Source: CALJFL01 sp039964455 | Lineage (GTDB): Bacteria; Pseudomonadota; Gammaproteobacteria; Pseudomonadales; Halieaceae | Assembly: GCA_039964455.1 (NCBI GenBank) | Contig: JBDVXK010000013.1 | Location: forward strand, 1 to 64,000 | Length of the DNA: 64,000 bases | Direction of reading: 5' to 3' | Shown: in pieces, positions 26,157 to 34,363 of the stretch | Position numbering within the stretch: the stretch's first letter is position 1 | Layout: each line of letters begins with the position of its first letter | Notes under the pieces: generated by a model | Seen by the model: the letters and a program-made list of their open reading frames with translations, nothing else | The model's database searches: none | Told to the model about the DNA's origin: nothing | Position numbers and translations under genes: made by a program

Positions 26157-27047
26157 GTGAACACGACCGAAAACCCGTTTATTGACGCACATCATCACCT
26201 TTGGGATCTCGACGCCTGCCATTATCCGTGGCTGATGGCCAAGGGTGTAAGGCGATTCTTCGGTGACCCAACACCCATCCAGAAAAACTACCTCGCGCAG
26301 GATTTCCTGAGCGAATCGCGCCAACGTACGCCGGCTAAATCGGTGCATATTCAGGTGGGCGCTGCTCTCCAGGATGAAGTGAAGGAAACGGCGTGGTTGC
26401 AGGAACAAGTGCCTGTTCCAACTGCCATCGTCGCAGCAACAGACCTGTCCGCAGCAAATGTGGAGGAGCAACTTCTACGTCACCGTGCTTATGACAAGCT
26501 GCGCGGTGTGCGACAGATTCTTGGGCGACATGCTGAAGAGGACAAGAAACATAACAGTGACATGCTACTGGAGCATCCCGACTTCATTGCTGGACTAAAA
26601 CTGCTGGAGCGCGAGGGACTGTCTTTCGACCTCCAGATGATCCCTCCACAAGCACCGCGCATCCTGAGAGCCATGGAAAACGTACCTGGATTACGTATCG
26701 CAATTTGTCACGCAGGCTCGCCATGGGACCAGAGCCCAGAGGGGCTGACCAAATGGCGTAGAGGGATGAAAGATCTCGCGAGCCTACCCAAGCTAAGCTG
26801 CAAGATCTCAGGGCTGGGCATGTTCAAACCAGACTGGCAGGTTCGGGACTTGCGCCCCATCGTGCTGGACGTCATTGAAATTTTCGGCCCAGAGCGTGTA
26901 ATGCTAGGCTCGAATTTTCCCGTCGACAAACTCTATAACAGCTATGACGCTCTCTGGGACGCCTACGATGAGATCACAGCCGACTTTAGCAATGTGGAAC
27001 GCCGCAGGATGTATTACGATACGGCGGCTGAGTTCTACCAGATTTAA
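26157..27047 (+). CDS. COG3618-type amidohydrolase (lactonase-like)
   Basis: A 296-aa TIM-barrel hydrolase of the amidohydrolase superfamily. The N-terminal metal motif is FIDAHHHLWDLD (H12, H14); an IAICHAGSPW strand carries a further His, and the end of the barrel reads LGSNFPVDKLY, the variant of the GSDWP motif found in one COG3618 branch. Characterised relatives hydrolyse lactones (2-pyrone-4,6-dicarboxylate, L-fucono- and L-rhamnono-lactone). It starts at GTG with no strong ribosome site. Transcribed alone, divergent from the bicupin operon, and convergent with the aldolase gene 10 bp beyond its end. A lactone-opening step in the pathway is the best guess. Confidence 0.85.
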   Translation: MNTTENPFIDAHHHLWDLDACHYPWLMAKGVRRFFGDPTPIQKNYLAQDFLSESRQRTPAKSVHIQVGAALQDEVKETAWLQEQVPVPTAIVAATDLSAANVEEQLLRHRAYDKLRGVRQILGRHAEEDKKHNSDMLLEHPDFIAGLKLLEREGLSFDLQMIPPQAPRILRAMENVPGLRIAICHAGSPWDQSPEGLTKWRRGMKDLASLPKLSCKISGLGMFKPDWQVRDLRPIVLDVIEIFGPERVMLGSNFPVDKLYNSYDALWDAYDEITADFSNVERRRMYYDTAAEFYQI

Positions 27048-27057
27048 GCGAAATATT

Positions 27058-27816
27058 TCAAAACTCGCGGAATGTCTCTGCCAGAGACCGCGCGCCCTGC
27101 AGTAGAAAAGCATGATCTGAAGACAACAGGAAAAAACTAGCACCCGCCTGTTGCCAGTGGGGGACTTCTTCAATATCACCAATGAACATCCCCACGGTGC
27201 GCCCCGCGGCCCTGGCAGCATTGCAAATTCGCTCTACGGCATCGACAACAACCTTATCTTTAGGGGAACTGGCACCCAGCGCTACGGTGAGATCAATACG
27301 GCCAATAAAGAAGCAGTCGATCCCATCCACCGCGCAGATTTCATCGATGGCATCGAGTGCTTCCAAATCCTCTATTTGAGCGATTACCACGGATGACCCG
27401 GCGCTATCTGAGAGATGCTGTGACATCCCCTTAGTCGTGTAACCTGCAGCCCGGGTAGAACCTGCGTATCCGCGCCCCCCTGCTCCAAAATGCCCTGCAG
27501 CAGCTACCCGCTCGGCCATCTCAGGTGTAAGGACATGCGGGACCAACACACCCGTAGCGCCACAATCCAGTGCATTGAGTGTGTGCTCGGCAGCAGCCGA
27601 GGGCACACGTACCAACGACGGCATACCCTCACTGCGCAAAGCGTACAGACATTGATCCAGTACGACGCGATCAAAAGGGGAATGCTCCGCATCAAGACAC
27701 AATACATCGAGGTCAGTTTTACCCAATACTTCGCAGACCATGGGCGATGGCGTCTTGACGAATGTACCGATCAAGGTGTCTTGTGTCGCCAGACGAGCCT
27801 TCAAGCTATGACTCAC
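27058..27816 (-). CDS. HpcH/HpaI-family 2-oxo acid aldolase
   Basis: A 252-aa class II pyruvate-type aldolase with the TIM-barrel pattern of HpaI/GarL/RhmA: LDAEHSPFD (metal-side acidic loop), SLVRVPS (substrate Arg), GATGVLVPHV, and AQIEDLEALD with the second metal Glu. Relatives cleave 4-hydroxy-2-oxo acids such as 2-keto-3-deoxy-L-rhamnonate or 4-hydroxy-2-oxoheptanedioate to pyruvate and an aldehyde. It starts at GTG with GGAAG upstream, 4 bp after the MetE-like stop, and is the last gene of the five-gene operon. It likely performs the final C-C cleavage of the pathway. Confidence 0.88.
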   Translation of the reverse strand: MSHSLKARLATQDTLIGTFVKTPSPMVCEVLGKTDLDVLCLDAEHSPFDRVVLDQCLYALRSEGMPSLVRVPSAAAEHTLNALDCGATGVLVPHVLTPEMAERVAAAGHFGAGGRGYAGSTRAAGYTTKGMSQHLSDSAGSSVVIAQIEDLEALDAIDEICAVDGIDCFFIGRIDLTVALGASSPKDKVVVDAVERICNAARAAGRTVGMFIGDIEEVPHWQQAGASFFLLSSDHAFLLQGARSLAETFREF

Positions 27817-27820
27817 GTTA

Positions 27821-28966
27821 TTACTTCCAAAGCTGGGCGCTGGCTATGGCAGCGCCCTCAGCCATGGCACCGAGTTTGGCATAAACAATATCTTCATCCA
27901 CAGCACCAAAACCGGCGAAGGTAGAGAAGCCGCAGTCAGTTCCGGCAATCACCCTCTCCCGACCAACTATGTCTGCAAACCGCAGAATACGTTGCGCCAC
28001 CAACCGTGGGTGTTCCACGAAGTTAGTGGTGGAATCCAGTACACCAGGCACAAGTATTTTGTCCTCGGGAATTTCAGCATCGGCAAACACCTCCCACTCG
28101 TGGGCGTGGCGAGGATTGGAGGACTCAAAAAGAAGCGCCTGGGGCTTTGCCTTCATTGCAATTGGCAAAACTGTTTCCATGGGCGCGTCACAGTGATGTG
28201 GGCCTTCATAATTACCCCAGCAGACGTGGAGACGAACCATCTCGGAAGGGACATTGCGCAGCGCATCATTCAGCACTTCTACATGAAGGTTGGCCAGTTC
28301 AATATATTCCTCCTCAGGCCGATCCTTGAAAAGCATATGACGCCCAAGGCCAAGGTCTGGCGAGTCCAGCTGAAGAATAAATCCCGCGGCAACTATTGCC
28401 TCGTACTCAGGACGCATGGCCTCAGCCAGTGCCGACAAATAGGCCTCGTGGCTGTCGTAATGCTTATTGGGTTGGAAGAGCGCGATAACACCTGGAGACG
28501 CGGCATTCATAAACCCCTGTGTTGGGCCATGGCGCTCAACAGCTGCACTAAAATTATCCAGGTCCTCCTGTAAAGGCGCCATGTCCTTAACCTTGATATC
28601 GCCCACACAGCAGGGACGACGATAGCTCGGCGTACCCCCGGAACCGGCCTGTCGCTCAAGAAAGCCCGGGAAGTCCTCCAGGTCCGCTGGCGGGTTACGC
28701 TCGCTATCACCGTCGAAGCCAGTGATACGATCCTTTATATATGTTGCATAGCTGATTTTGCTCATCTCGCCGTCGCTAACCACGTCCACGCCTGCCTTCA
28801 CCTGCCTGGCTACGACCTCATCTACGGCTGCAGACAGAATTTTCGCCAGGCTGTCAGGATCGAAAGGCTGCTCGTTTTCCTTGGCGAAAACGCCGTCCGT
28901 TACGGCCTTGGAACGGGGCAAACTCCCCACATGTGTCGTCAGAATTCGGTCGCTACTATTTTTCAT
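27821..28966 (-). CDS. MetE-like zinc-dependent alkyl/methyltransferase
   Basis: A 381-aa protein matching only the C-terminal catalytic barrel of cobalamin-independent methionine synthase. The start RILTTHVGSLPRSK and the zinc ligands H247 and C249 (LHVCWGNYEGPHH), E281 (LLFESSNPRH) and C345 (GTDCGFSTF) are all present, so it should activate a thiol. The N-terminal folate-binding half of MetE is absent. Similar stand-alone proteins act in catabolism, notably epoxyalkane:coenzyme M transferases, or as alternative methionine synthases. GAGAGGAAG precedes the ATG. Sitting in a catabolic operon between a hydrolase and an aldolase, a demethylation or thiol-adduct step is more likely than methionine synthesis; this is inference. 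Confidence 0.85.
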   Translation of the reverse strand: MKNSSDRILTTHVGSLPRSKAVTDGVFAKENEQPFDPDSLAKILSAAVDEVVARQVKAGVDVVSDGEMSKISYATYIKDRITGFDGDSERNPPADLEDFPGFLERQAGSGGTPSYRRPCCVGDIKVKDMAPLQEDLDNFSAAVERHGPTQGFMNAASPGVIALFQPNKHYDSHEAYLSALAEAMRPEYEAIVAAGFILQLDSPDLGLGRHMLFKDRPEEEYIELANLHVEVLNDALRNVPSEMVRLHVCWGNYEGPHHCDAPMETVLPIAMKAKPQALLFESSNPRHAHEWEVFADAEIPEDKILVPGVLDSTTNFVEHPRLVAQRILRFADIVGRERVIAGTDCGFSTFAGFGAVDEDIVYAKLGAMAEGAAIASAQLWK

Positions 28967-28978
28967 CGCTGCTTCCTC

Positions 28979-29695
28979 TCAATTATCGATCCAGTGCGAT
29001 AGTGCTTGATTGACCAGCTTCGGCTGCTCAAGGGTAGACAAATGGCCGCAGGCTGGAATGATTTGTAACTCTGCGTCAGTTATTAATTGTGCCATTTCCC
29101 GGTGTAGTTCTGGCGTACAAAGCCTATCCTCCTGACCGCATAAGATGAGGGTAGGACAGGTTATAGATGTTAGCGTTTCAGTGCTGTCAGGCCGGTCGCG
29201 CAGCGCCAGCGACTGGCGTAAAAAAACCTCTGGGCCTAGTGCCAGGCCCATTGCCAGAACCTCTTCCAACAGTACCAGATTATCTTGATGACACAGGGCA
29301 AGGTACTGGGGTTTGAGCTCGTCACGAAGAACATACTCAAGCCCACCGATAGTCACATCGGCTATCTGCCTGTCGCGGACGCCTTTACGCTCGTTTGAGT
29401 CGCTACGAAAGTTGGTGTCCAGAAGTGCAAGGCGCTCTATGCGCTGAGGTGCCCGGCGCCACATTTCCATGGCAACGATTCCTCCCATCGACAAGCCGGC
29501 AAGCGCAAAGTGCTCGGGGGAATCATCCAGCACTTGTTCAGCGATCTCGGCAATGGTGTCCGCTCTTGTGATGTCAGCCACTGTCAGGGTATGGCGATCG
29601 CCGAGTTCTTTGGTCTGTTTTGACCAAAGGGATGCGTCACACATCATTCCCGGCAAAAGAACCAGGTTTGTACTTCGAATGCAGTTGGCGGCCAA
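28979..29695 (-). CDS. Cytosolic alpha/beta hydrolase
   Basis: A 238-aa hydrolase of the PcaD/MenH-like class without signal peptide. It begins with the first strand NLVLLPGMMCDASLW, has the nucleophile elbow LAGLSMGG (S69), an acid in CGQEDRLCTP and the His in PACGHLSTLEQP. The only start that keeps the first strand is a TTG at 29695; the LacI-type operator at 29669-29684 then lies inside codons 4-9. The gene follows the lacI-like stop by 8 bp. It may cleave an ester, thioester or enol-lactone intermediate. The start assignment is the least certain part. Confidence 0.82.
   Translation of the reverse strand: MAANCIRSTNLVLLPGMMCDASLWSKQTKELGDRHTLTVADITRADTIAEIAEQVLDDSPEHFALAGLSMGGIVAMEMWRRAPQRIERLALLDTNFRSDSNERKGVRDRQIADVTIGGLEYVLRDELKPQYLALCHQDNLVLLEEVLAMGLALGPEVFLRQSLALRDRPDSTETLTSITCPTLILCGQEDRLCTPELHREMAQLITDAELQIIPACGHLSTLEQPKLVNQALSHWIDN
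29669..29684 (-). promoter_or_regulatory. Intragenic LacI-type operator at the start of the hydrolase gene
   Basis: Plus strand reads TGTACTTCGAATGCAG, 15 of 16 identical to the operator at 26111. It lies within the operon, just after the regulator gene and over the first codons of the hydrolase. It could control an internal promoter, act as a roadblock, or support looping to the operator at 32066. Confidence 0.72.
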
Positions 29696-29703
29696 AAAAA
29701 ACC

Positions 29704-30744
29704 CTAATTCCGTATTGTGCTGCCCCGACGCAGCACACCTGAAAAGAGCCGCTTCTCGGGCGGGAGATCGCGATTATCGATCCTGTCGATCAACATGGAT
29801 ACCGCGGCCTCAGTCATACTCTCAACAGGCTGGGCGATCGTCGCAAGATCAAAGCTCGACCAGGATGCAGCGCGCACTCCGTCAAAACCGACTACGGAAA
29901 CGTCTCCTGGAACGTCAAGCTCAAGGTGGAATCGCAGCTCATCCATCACACCAAAAGCCATCATGTCGTTGGCGCAGATTAACGCATCGGGCACGCTACC
30001 GCGTATTTCAATTGTGTCCTGCACCGCGCGGCGACCAGACTTGTAGCCATAGTCTCCAGTAACCTGAGTAACATCAGTTATGCCGCCCTCCCTAAGGCGG
30101 TCCAGCGCGCCACGGGTCCGCTGCATACTGATAATTGAGTCAGGCGGGCCACTGACAATGGCAAATGACCTGTGGCCTTCGCTCTGTAGCAATAAGTTAA
30201 TCAAAGAGCGCTCACCCTCTACCTGGTCGCAGTTGACCGAGGTGACCTGGACGTCCTCATAGGATCGGTTATAAAAAACCAGAGGCACGTCTCTCTTTTC
30301 AAAAATAGCAATTTCTTCGGACGAAAGATTAGCTGCTACGATCGCTCCGTCGACCTGGTACTGCCAGATCTGATTAAGCGTTCGACTGATGTCGCTTTCG
30401 TGATCCAGCGTGAATAACAACACATGCACGCCGCGATCGGCAAAGCGCTCGCTAAGCTCAGAAACAACTTCCGGGTAAAAGTGTAAGTTGGAAACGACTA
30501 CCGCGACTATGTTCGAGCGCCGGGTAATCAAGCCTCTGGCAATCGCATTGGGCTGATATCCCAGCTCTTCAACAGAGGCCATTACCAGCTCGCGCATTTT
30601 TTTGGAAACGCTGGCCCCAGGCTTGAAACAACGTGAAACAGCTGATTGCGAAACGCCTGCATGCTGCGCTACGTCATAGGACGTAACGTGCCGCTTGGTG
30701 CTCGCAAAATTTTCTTTCCGGGTACTAGTCCCCGCCTTTGCCAT
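29704..30744 (-). CDS. LacI-family transcriptional regulator of the cluster
   Basis: A 346-aa repressor. The N-terminal helix-turn-helix is TSYDVAQHAGVSQSAVSRCF (residues about 21-40), followed by the hinge helix LGYQPNAIARGL that inserts into the central CG of LacI-family operators. The C-terminal two-lobe sugar-binding-type domain (from about residue 72, NIVAVVVSNLHFYPEV) contains the effector pocket, CANDMMAFGVMDEL and VSVVGFDGVRAASW. It overlaps the end of the HisD-like gene by 20 nt and precedes the hydrolase gene, so it is expressed from the operator-bearing promoter and should autoregulate. It is the only LacI-type gene in the window, which makes it the natural reader of the seven operators. 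The effector is unknown. Confidence 0.92.
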   Translation of the reverse strand: MAKAGTSTRKENFASTKRHVTSYDVAQHAGVSQSAVSRCFKPGASVSKKMRELVMASVEELGYQPNAIARGLITRRSNIVAVVVSNLHFYPEVVSELSERFADRGVHVLLFTLDHESDISRTLNQIWQYQVDGAIVAANLSSEEIAIFEKRDVPLVFYNRSYEDVQVTSVNCDQVEGERSLINLLLQSEGHRSFAIVSGPPDSIISMQRTRGALDRLREGGITDVTQVTGDYGYKSGRRAVQDTIEIRGSVPDALICANDMMAFGVMDELRFHLELDVPGDVSVVGFDGVRAASWSSFDLATIAQPVESMTEAAVSMLIDRIDNRDLPPEKRLFSGVLRRGSTIRN

Positions 30745-32008
30745 AGCGTCTCACACGAATGTCAGCCTGCTCCTTGTGGCCGGCAAAGCCTTCAACGGCA
30801 CACAATCTTGAGCAATATTCTCCCACTATCGCGGAAGCCTCTGGGGTAACTCTTTGAAATGTGCAGGTTTTGATAAACTTACCTACCCATAAGCCACCAG
30901 TATAGCGCGCGGCTTTCTTCGTTGGCAAAGTGTGGTTGGTACCGATCACCTTGTCGCCATAAGACACGTTAGTCTCCTGGCCCAGGAAAAGAGCGCCATA
31001 GTTACTCATGTTCTCTAGAAAATAGTTCGGGTCGCGGGTCATCACCTGCACATGTTCCGAGGCAATTTCATCTGCCACCTGAACCATCTCTTCGTAGGAA
31101 TCGCAAAGGATTACCTGTCCATAATCTCTCCAGGCAGCACCGGCAATTTCAGCCGTAGGGAGAATAGTGAGTTGACGCTCAATCTCCTTAACTGTCTCCG
31201 CCGCCAAGGCCTCGGAATTAGTCAGCAAGATGGCGGGTGAGTTGGGCCCATGCTCTGCCTGCCCTAAAAGATCCGCGGCGCAAAGCTCTCCGTCGCAGGT
31301 GTCATCAGCAATAACAAGGGTTTCTGTGGGACCCGCAAAAAGGTCGATCCCTACCCGGCCAAAGAGCTGCCGCTTGGCTTCGGCCACAAAAGCATTGCCC
31401 GGACCAACGATCATATCAACCGGGGCGATTGTTTCAGTGCCAAGTGCCATGGCTCCGACTGCCTGGACGCCGCCCATGCAGTAAATTTCATCGGCACCGG
31501 CCATATCCATGGCAACCACTATCGCAGGGCTGGGTTTACCATTAAACGGAGGCGCACAGGCAATAACACGCTCCACACCCGCCACCTTGGCAGTCACCAC
31601 ACTCATATGGGCAGAGGCCACCAGCGGATACTTACCTCCGGGTACGTAGCAGCCAACGCTATTCATTGGAATATGCTTATGGCCAAGAACAACGCCGGGG
31701 AGCGTTTCAACTTCCACATCTTTCATAGAATCGCGCTGGATCTGCGCAAAGTTGCGCACTTGCTCCTGCGCAAAGCGAATATCATCCAAAACCTGCTGAT
31801 CCAGCTCTGCGTAGCAGCCATCAATATCGCTCTTTGATAGCCGAAAACCGGAGGGACTCCAGTCATCAAACTTCTGTGAGTATTCTCGAACGGCATCGTC
31901 CCCGGCCGACTCAATCCTCTCGAGAATGTCTTCAACAATTGATCTGACCTTGGCGTCCTGAGTCTGCGCGTCCTCGACCGAGACCCCCTTCTTAAGATAT
32001 GTCACCAT
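30725..32008 (-). CDS. HisD-family catabolic dehydrogenase (HpsN-like)
   Basis: A 427-aa NAD-dependent alcohol dehydrogenase of the histidinol-dehydrogenase fold. YVPGGKYPLVASAHMSV, the nucleotide-binding VGPGNAFVAEAKRQLFG, the zinc-ligand segments QAEHGPNSP (Q, H) and YGDKVIGTNHTLPT (D), and the C-terminal FAGHKEQAD (H) are present, so a catalytic zinc is likely. The gene lies outside any histidine operon. Its closest characterised kin as I recall is HpsN, sulfopropanediol 3-dehydrogenase, which oxidises a primary alcohol to an acid; the substrate here may differ. It leads the operon HisD-like, LacI, hydrolase, MetE-like, aldolase. GGGGAG precedes the ATG. Confidence 0.85.
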   Translation of the reverse strand: MVTYLKKGVSVEDAQTQDAKVRSIVEDILERIESAGDDAVREYSQKFDDWSPSGFRLSKSDIDGCYAELDQQVLDDIRFAQEQVRNFAQIQRDSMKDVEVETLPGVVLGHKHIPMNSVGCYVPGGKYPLVASAHMSVVTAKVAGVERVIACAPPFNGKPSPAIVVAMDMAGADEIYCMGGVQAVGAMALGTETIAPVDMIVGPGNAFVAEAKRQLFGRVGIDLFAGPTETLVIADDTCDGELCAADLLGQAEHGPNSPAILLTNSEALAAETVKEIERQLTILPTAEIAGAAWRDYGQVILCDSYEEMVQVADEIASEHVQVMTRDPNYFLENMSNYGALFLGQETNVSYGDKVIGTNHTLPTKKAARYTGGLWVGKFIKTCTFQRVTPEASAIVGEYCSRLCAVEGFAGHKEQADIRVRRYGKGGD

Positions 32009-32065
32009 GATGTCTAGCTCCCCAACAATCTGGTTTTTGGCGTCAGTCGGCGATGCTAACTATCT

Positions 32066-32081
32066 TTGACTTCGAATGCAA
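32066..32081 (+). promoter_or_regulatory. LacI-type operator/promoter between HisD-like operon and hydrolase-SDR operon
   Basis: TTGACTTCGAATGCAA, identical to the copy at 17820. Its first six bases, TTGACT, form a -35 with a perfect -10 TATAAT at 32091-32096 (19-bp spacing, slightly long) facing the hydrolase-SDR pair. The same site lies 57 bp before the HisD-like ATG, so one repressor can control both divergent operons. Confidence 0.85.
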
Positions 32082-32142
32082 TTGATCGGGTATAATCCAC
32101 TACTCGCTGCGCGACCCGTTCGTCAATCCTTTGGGGGGCCCG

Positions 32143-33537
32143 ATGATACGCCGCATTCTGCTGCCAGTAATGATTCTTCTGCCCACGGCTGGTTTATTCG
32201 CCAAACCACCCCAACCCACCTGCACTGGGCAGCCCAATGTATGCATAGAGTCACTCGCACAACTCACTGTGCCGGCTATGCGCCAACAACATTATGGGAG
32301 CGCTTTCGAGCTGACTGCACCCTACGCCGCAACTGATCAACAGCGCACAATCCACATGCGTTACCGATCAAATCAACTTACCTTATACAGCCGCTTGGCC
32401 TTACCGACGTCAGCGCCCCTATCTACCGGTTACCCCGTGGTCGTTATGGCACCTGGCTGGATCAGCAGGGAGGAGGCTGTCGAGTGGGACTTCGGCAATA
32501 ACCGGGGTTCGCTGCTGGGCACAATTTCACGCTCACTCACCGCCAAAGGGTTCGCAGTGGTGACTGTAGGCTATCGAGGTCGCGGTACTCTAGACGGCGC
32601 GAGTGCAGAAGGTATGGCGTACCGCGATGCCTGGGGGAACGGCAGCTATCTGTCCCCTGTTTTCTATGCCATCGACGTCCTTAATGTAATCGCCGGCCTG
32701 GAGGGCCTGCAACACCTCGATTGGGCAAACTGGCTTCCCGAGTCAGCACCAGCCACCCACTTTGACCTGACACGGGTATCACTTTGGGGGCACTCGCAAG
32801 GAGGCGATGTCGCATTAACCGCACTTGCCATCATCGGAGACAACCCGCGTTTTGCCCAAAAGCTTTTCAGCGCATCCATCTGGTCGGGAAACATACCCGA
32901 CCGATTTACGCAGGCAGACACATTCGCGCCAATGGCTTCATCGAAGCAGGCATTCATGTCGGGCGATGGAAGCTGGACTGGCACTGACACCGGGGCGGAC
33001 GGAAGTGTAAACCCTGATTTTATCTTTCCCTGGCCAGGTGATTGGCTGAACACATTGGACATACACTCGCCAGACTGGCAAGAAGATATCTGGACAGCAC
33101 CAACGGTGGCTGAGGCGCGAAGCATCAAGTACGACGAGATGTACGCCGCACTGAATCGCTACGCAGGCGACATAACGGACGCTGGCTTTACAATGACGCG
33201 CGATACCCGAGGGGCAACTGTTATTGATCATGATCCTCGTGTCGCCAGCCTCATGCCAAAGATTGGAGGATATAATTTTGCTCACTGGATTCGTACGCCA
33301 CTGGCGCTGCACATATCCGACAGGGACTATTATTCCGTGCCGGCCTGGAACTACTCTCTGGCCTCACGCATTAATGCGAGCGGAGGTAGCGCTAAGGTAC
33401 ATGAATACAGAGGAGTCACTCACACATTGGGCGTGAGCAAGCACCAGTGGTTCTCAGAACCCGGGACAAAGGGTGCTGTGCCCCGAGCAATTGAGCGAGA
33501 TGTACATTTATATTCAACCGGCAGTCACCCCGACTAA
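32143..33537 (+). CDS. Exported alpha/beta hydrolase, large esterase/peptidase-like
   Basis: A 464-aa secreted hydrolase with a signal peptide (residues 1-20, ILLPVMILLPTAGLFA). The fold is prolyl-oligopeptidase/acetyl-xylan-esterase-like: PVVVMAPGWISREEA, GYRGRGTLDGASAEG, the nucleophile elbow SLWGHSQGGDV (S218), and a late His in EYRGVTHTLGV. The ATG at 32143 is preferred over the TTG at 32131 because it gives a standard signal sequence. It is the first gene of the plus-strand pair with the SDR, 12 bp beyond which the SDR region begins. It could remove acyl groups from the imported substrate in the periplasm. Confidence 0.85.
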   Translation: MIRRILLPVMILLPTAGLFAKPPQPTCTGQPNVCIESLAQLTVPAMRQQHYGSAFELTAPYAATDQQRTIHMRYRSNQLTLYSRLALPTSAPLSTGYPVVVMAPGWISREEAVEWDFGNNRGSLLGTISRSLTAKGFAVVTVGYRGRGTLDGASAEGMAYRDAWGNGSYLSPVFYAIDVLNVIAGLEGLQHLDWANWLPESAPATHFDLTRVSLWGHSQGGDVALTALAIIGDNPRFAQKLFSASIWSGNIPDRFTQADTFAPMASSKQAFMSGDGSWTGTDTGADGSVNPDFIFPWPGDWLNTLDIHSPDWQEDIWTAPTVAEARSIKYDEMYAALNRYAGDITDAGFTMTRDTRGATVIDHDPRVASLMPKIGGYNFAHWIRTPLALHISDRDYYSVPAWNYSLASRINASGGSAKVHEYRGVTHTLGVSKHQWFSEPGTKGAVPRAIERDVHLYSTGSHPD

Positions 33538-33561
33538 AACCAAATTTCAATGGAGACAACC

Positions 33562-34314
33562 ATGTCTGGAACGCAACAAGCCACCCCTTTTCGGCTCGAC
33601 GGTAAACGTGCCCTGGTAACCGGGGCCGGTAAAGGGATCGGCCGTGCCTGCGCACAAGTATTAGCCGAGGCCGGAGCAGATGTCATTGCAGTAGCACGAA
33701 CGACTGAAGACCTGGAAAGCCTGGCTGAGCAATGCAACGGGAAGATTCAGCCGTGGACCGAGGATGTCACCTCAGACACATTTCTGCATCGACTTGCCGG
33801 ACTGGAGACACTGGATGTACTGGTTAACAATGTTGGTACCAATAAACCACAGCCATTTATTGATGTGGAGACCGACACACTGGACCTGATGCTGACCTTG
33901 AACGTACGCGCGGGATTCCTTGCCGCACAAGCAGCTGCCCGCATCATGGTGAAACAAGGCTCGGGTTCAATCATTCATATGGGTTCACAAATGGGCCATG
34001 TTGGAGCCGCCAACCGGACCGTCTACTGCATGACAAAGCACGCGATTGAAGGCTTGACCAAAGCCATGGCGGTTGAACTTGCGCCTTCGGGAGTTCGCGT
34101 CAATTCAGTAGCCCCCACATTTATTGAGACACCCATGACACGACCAATGTTCCAGAACACCGAATTTCACGAGGATGTTATCTCGCGCATACCAATGGGC
34201 AAAGTGGGCCACGTCGATGACGTGGCAAACGCTGTGTTGTTCCTGGCGTGCCCGGCCTCGGGAATGGTTACAGGAGATAGCCTGAAGGTAGACGGCGGCT
34301 GGACCGCTATATAA
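33562..34314 (+). CDS. Short-chain dehydrogenase/reductase (SDR)
   Basis: A 250-aa classical SDR. The cofactor loop is VTGAGKGIGRA (TGxxxGxG), NNVGTN follows the family NNAG site, and the catalytic Ser and YxxxK are in HMGSQMGHVG and YCMTKHA. C-terminal VDGGWTAI is typical of gluconate/sugar-type SDRs. The ATG at 33562 is preferred because GGAGA lies 6 nt upstream; an ATG at 33550 is possible. It likely oxidises a secondary alcohol or sugar hydroxyl of the pathway substrate. It is the last gene of the regulon on the right side. Confidence 0.9.
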   Translation: MSGTQQATPFRLDGKRALVTGAGKGIGRACAQVLAEAGADVIAVARTTEDLESLAEQCNGKIQPWTEDVTSDTFLHRLAGLETLDVLVNNVGTNKPQPFIDVETDTLDLMLTLNVRAGFLAAQAAARIMVKQGSGSIIHMGSQMGHVGAANRTVYCMTKHAIEGLTKAMAVELAPSGVRVNSVAPTFIETPMTRPMFQNTEFHEDVISRIPMGKVGHVDDVANAVLFLACPASGMVTGDSLKVDGGWTAI

Positions 34315-34363
34315 TTGCGTCGGGCTCGGGGCAACCCACAATCAACCGACTATCACCTTCACT

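Noticed and set aside
27821..28966. Methionine synthase metE
   Set aside because: Only half the length of MetE, lacking the N-terminal domain, and in a catabolic operon.
30725..32008. Histidine biosynthesis gene hisD
   Set aside because: No other his gene is nearby, and the operon and operator place it in catabolism; HpsN-like features fit better.
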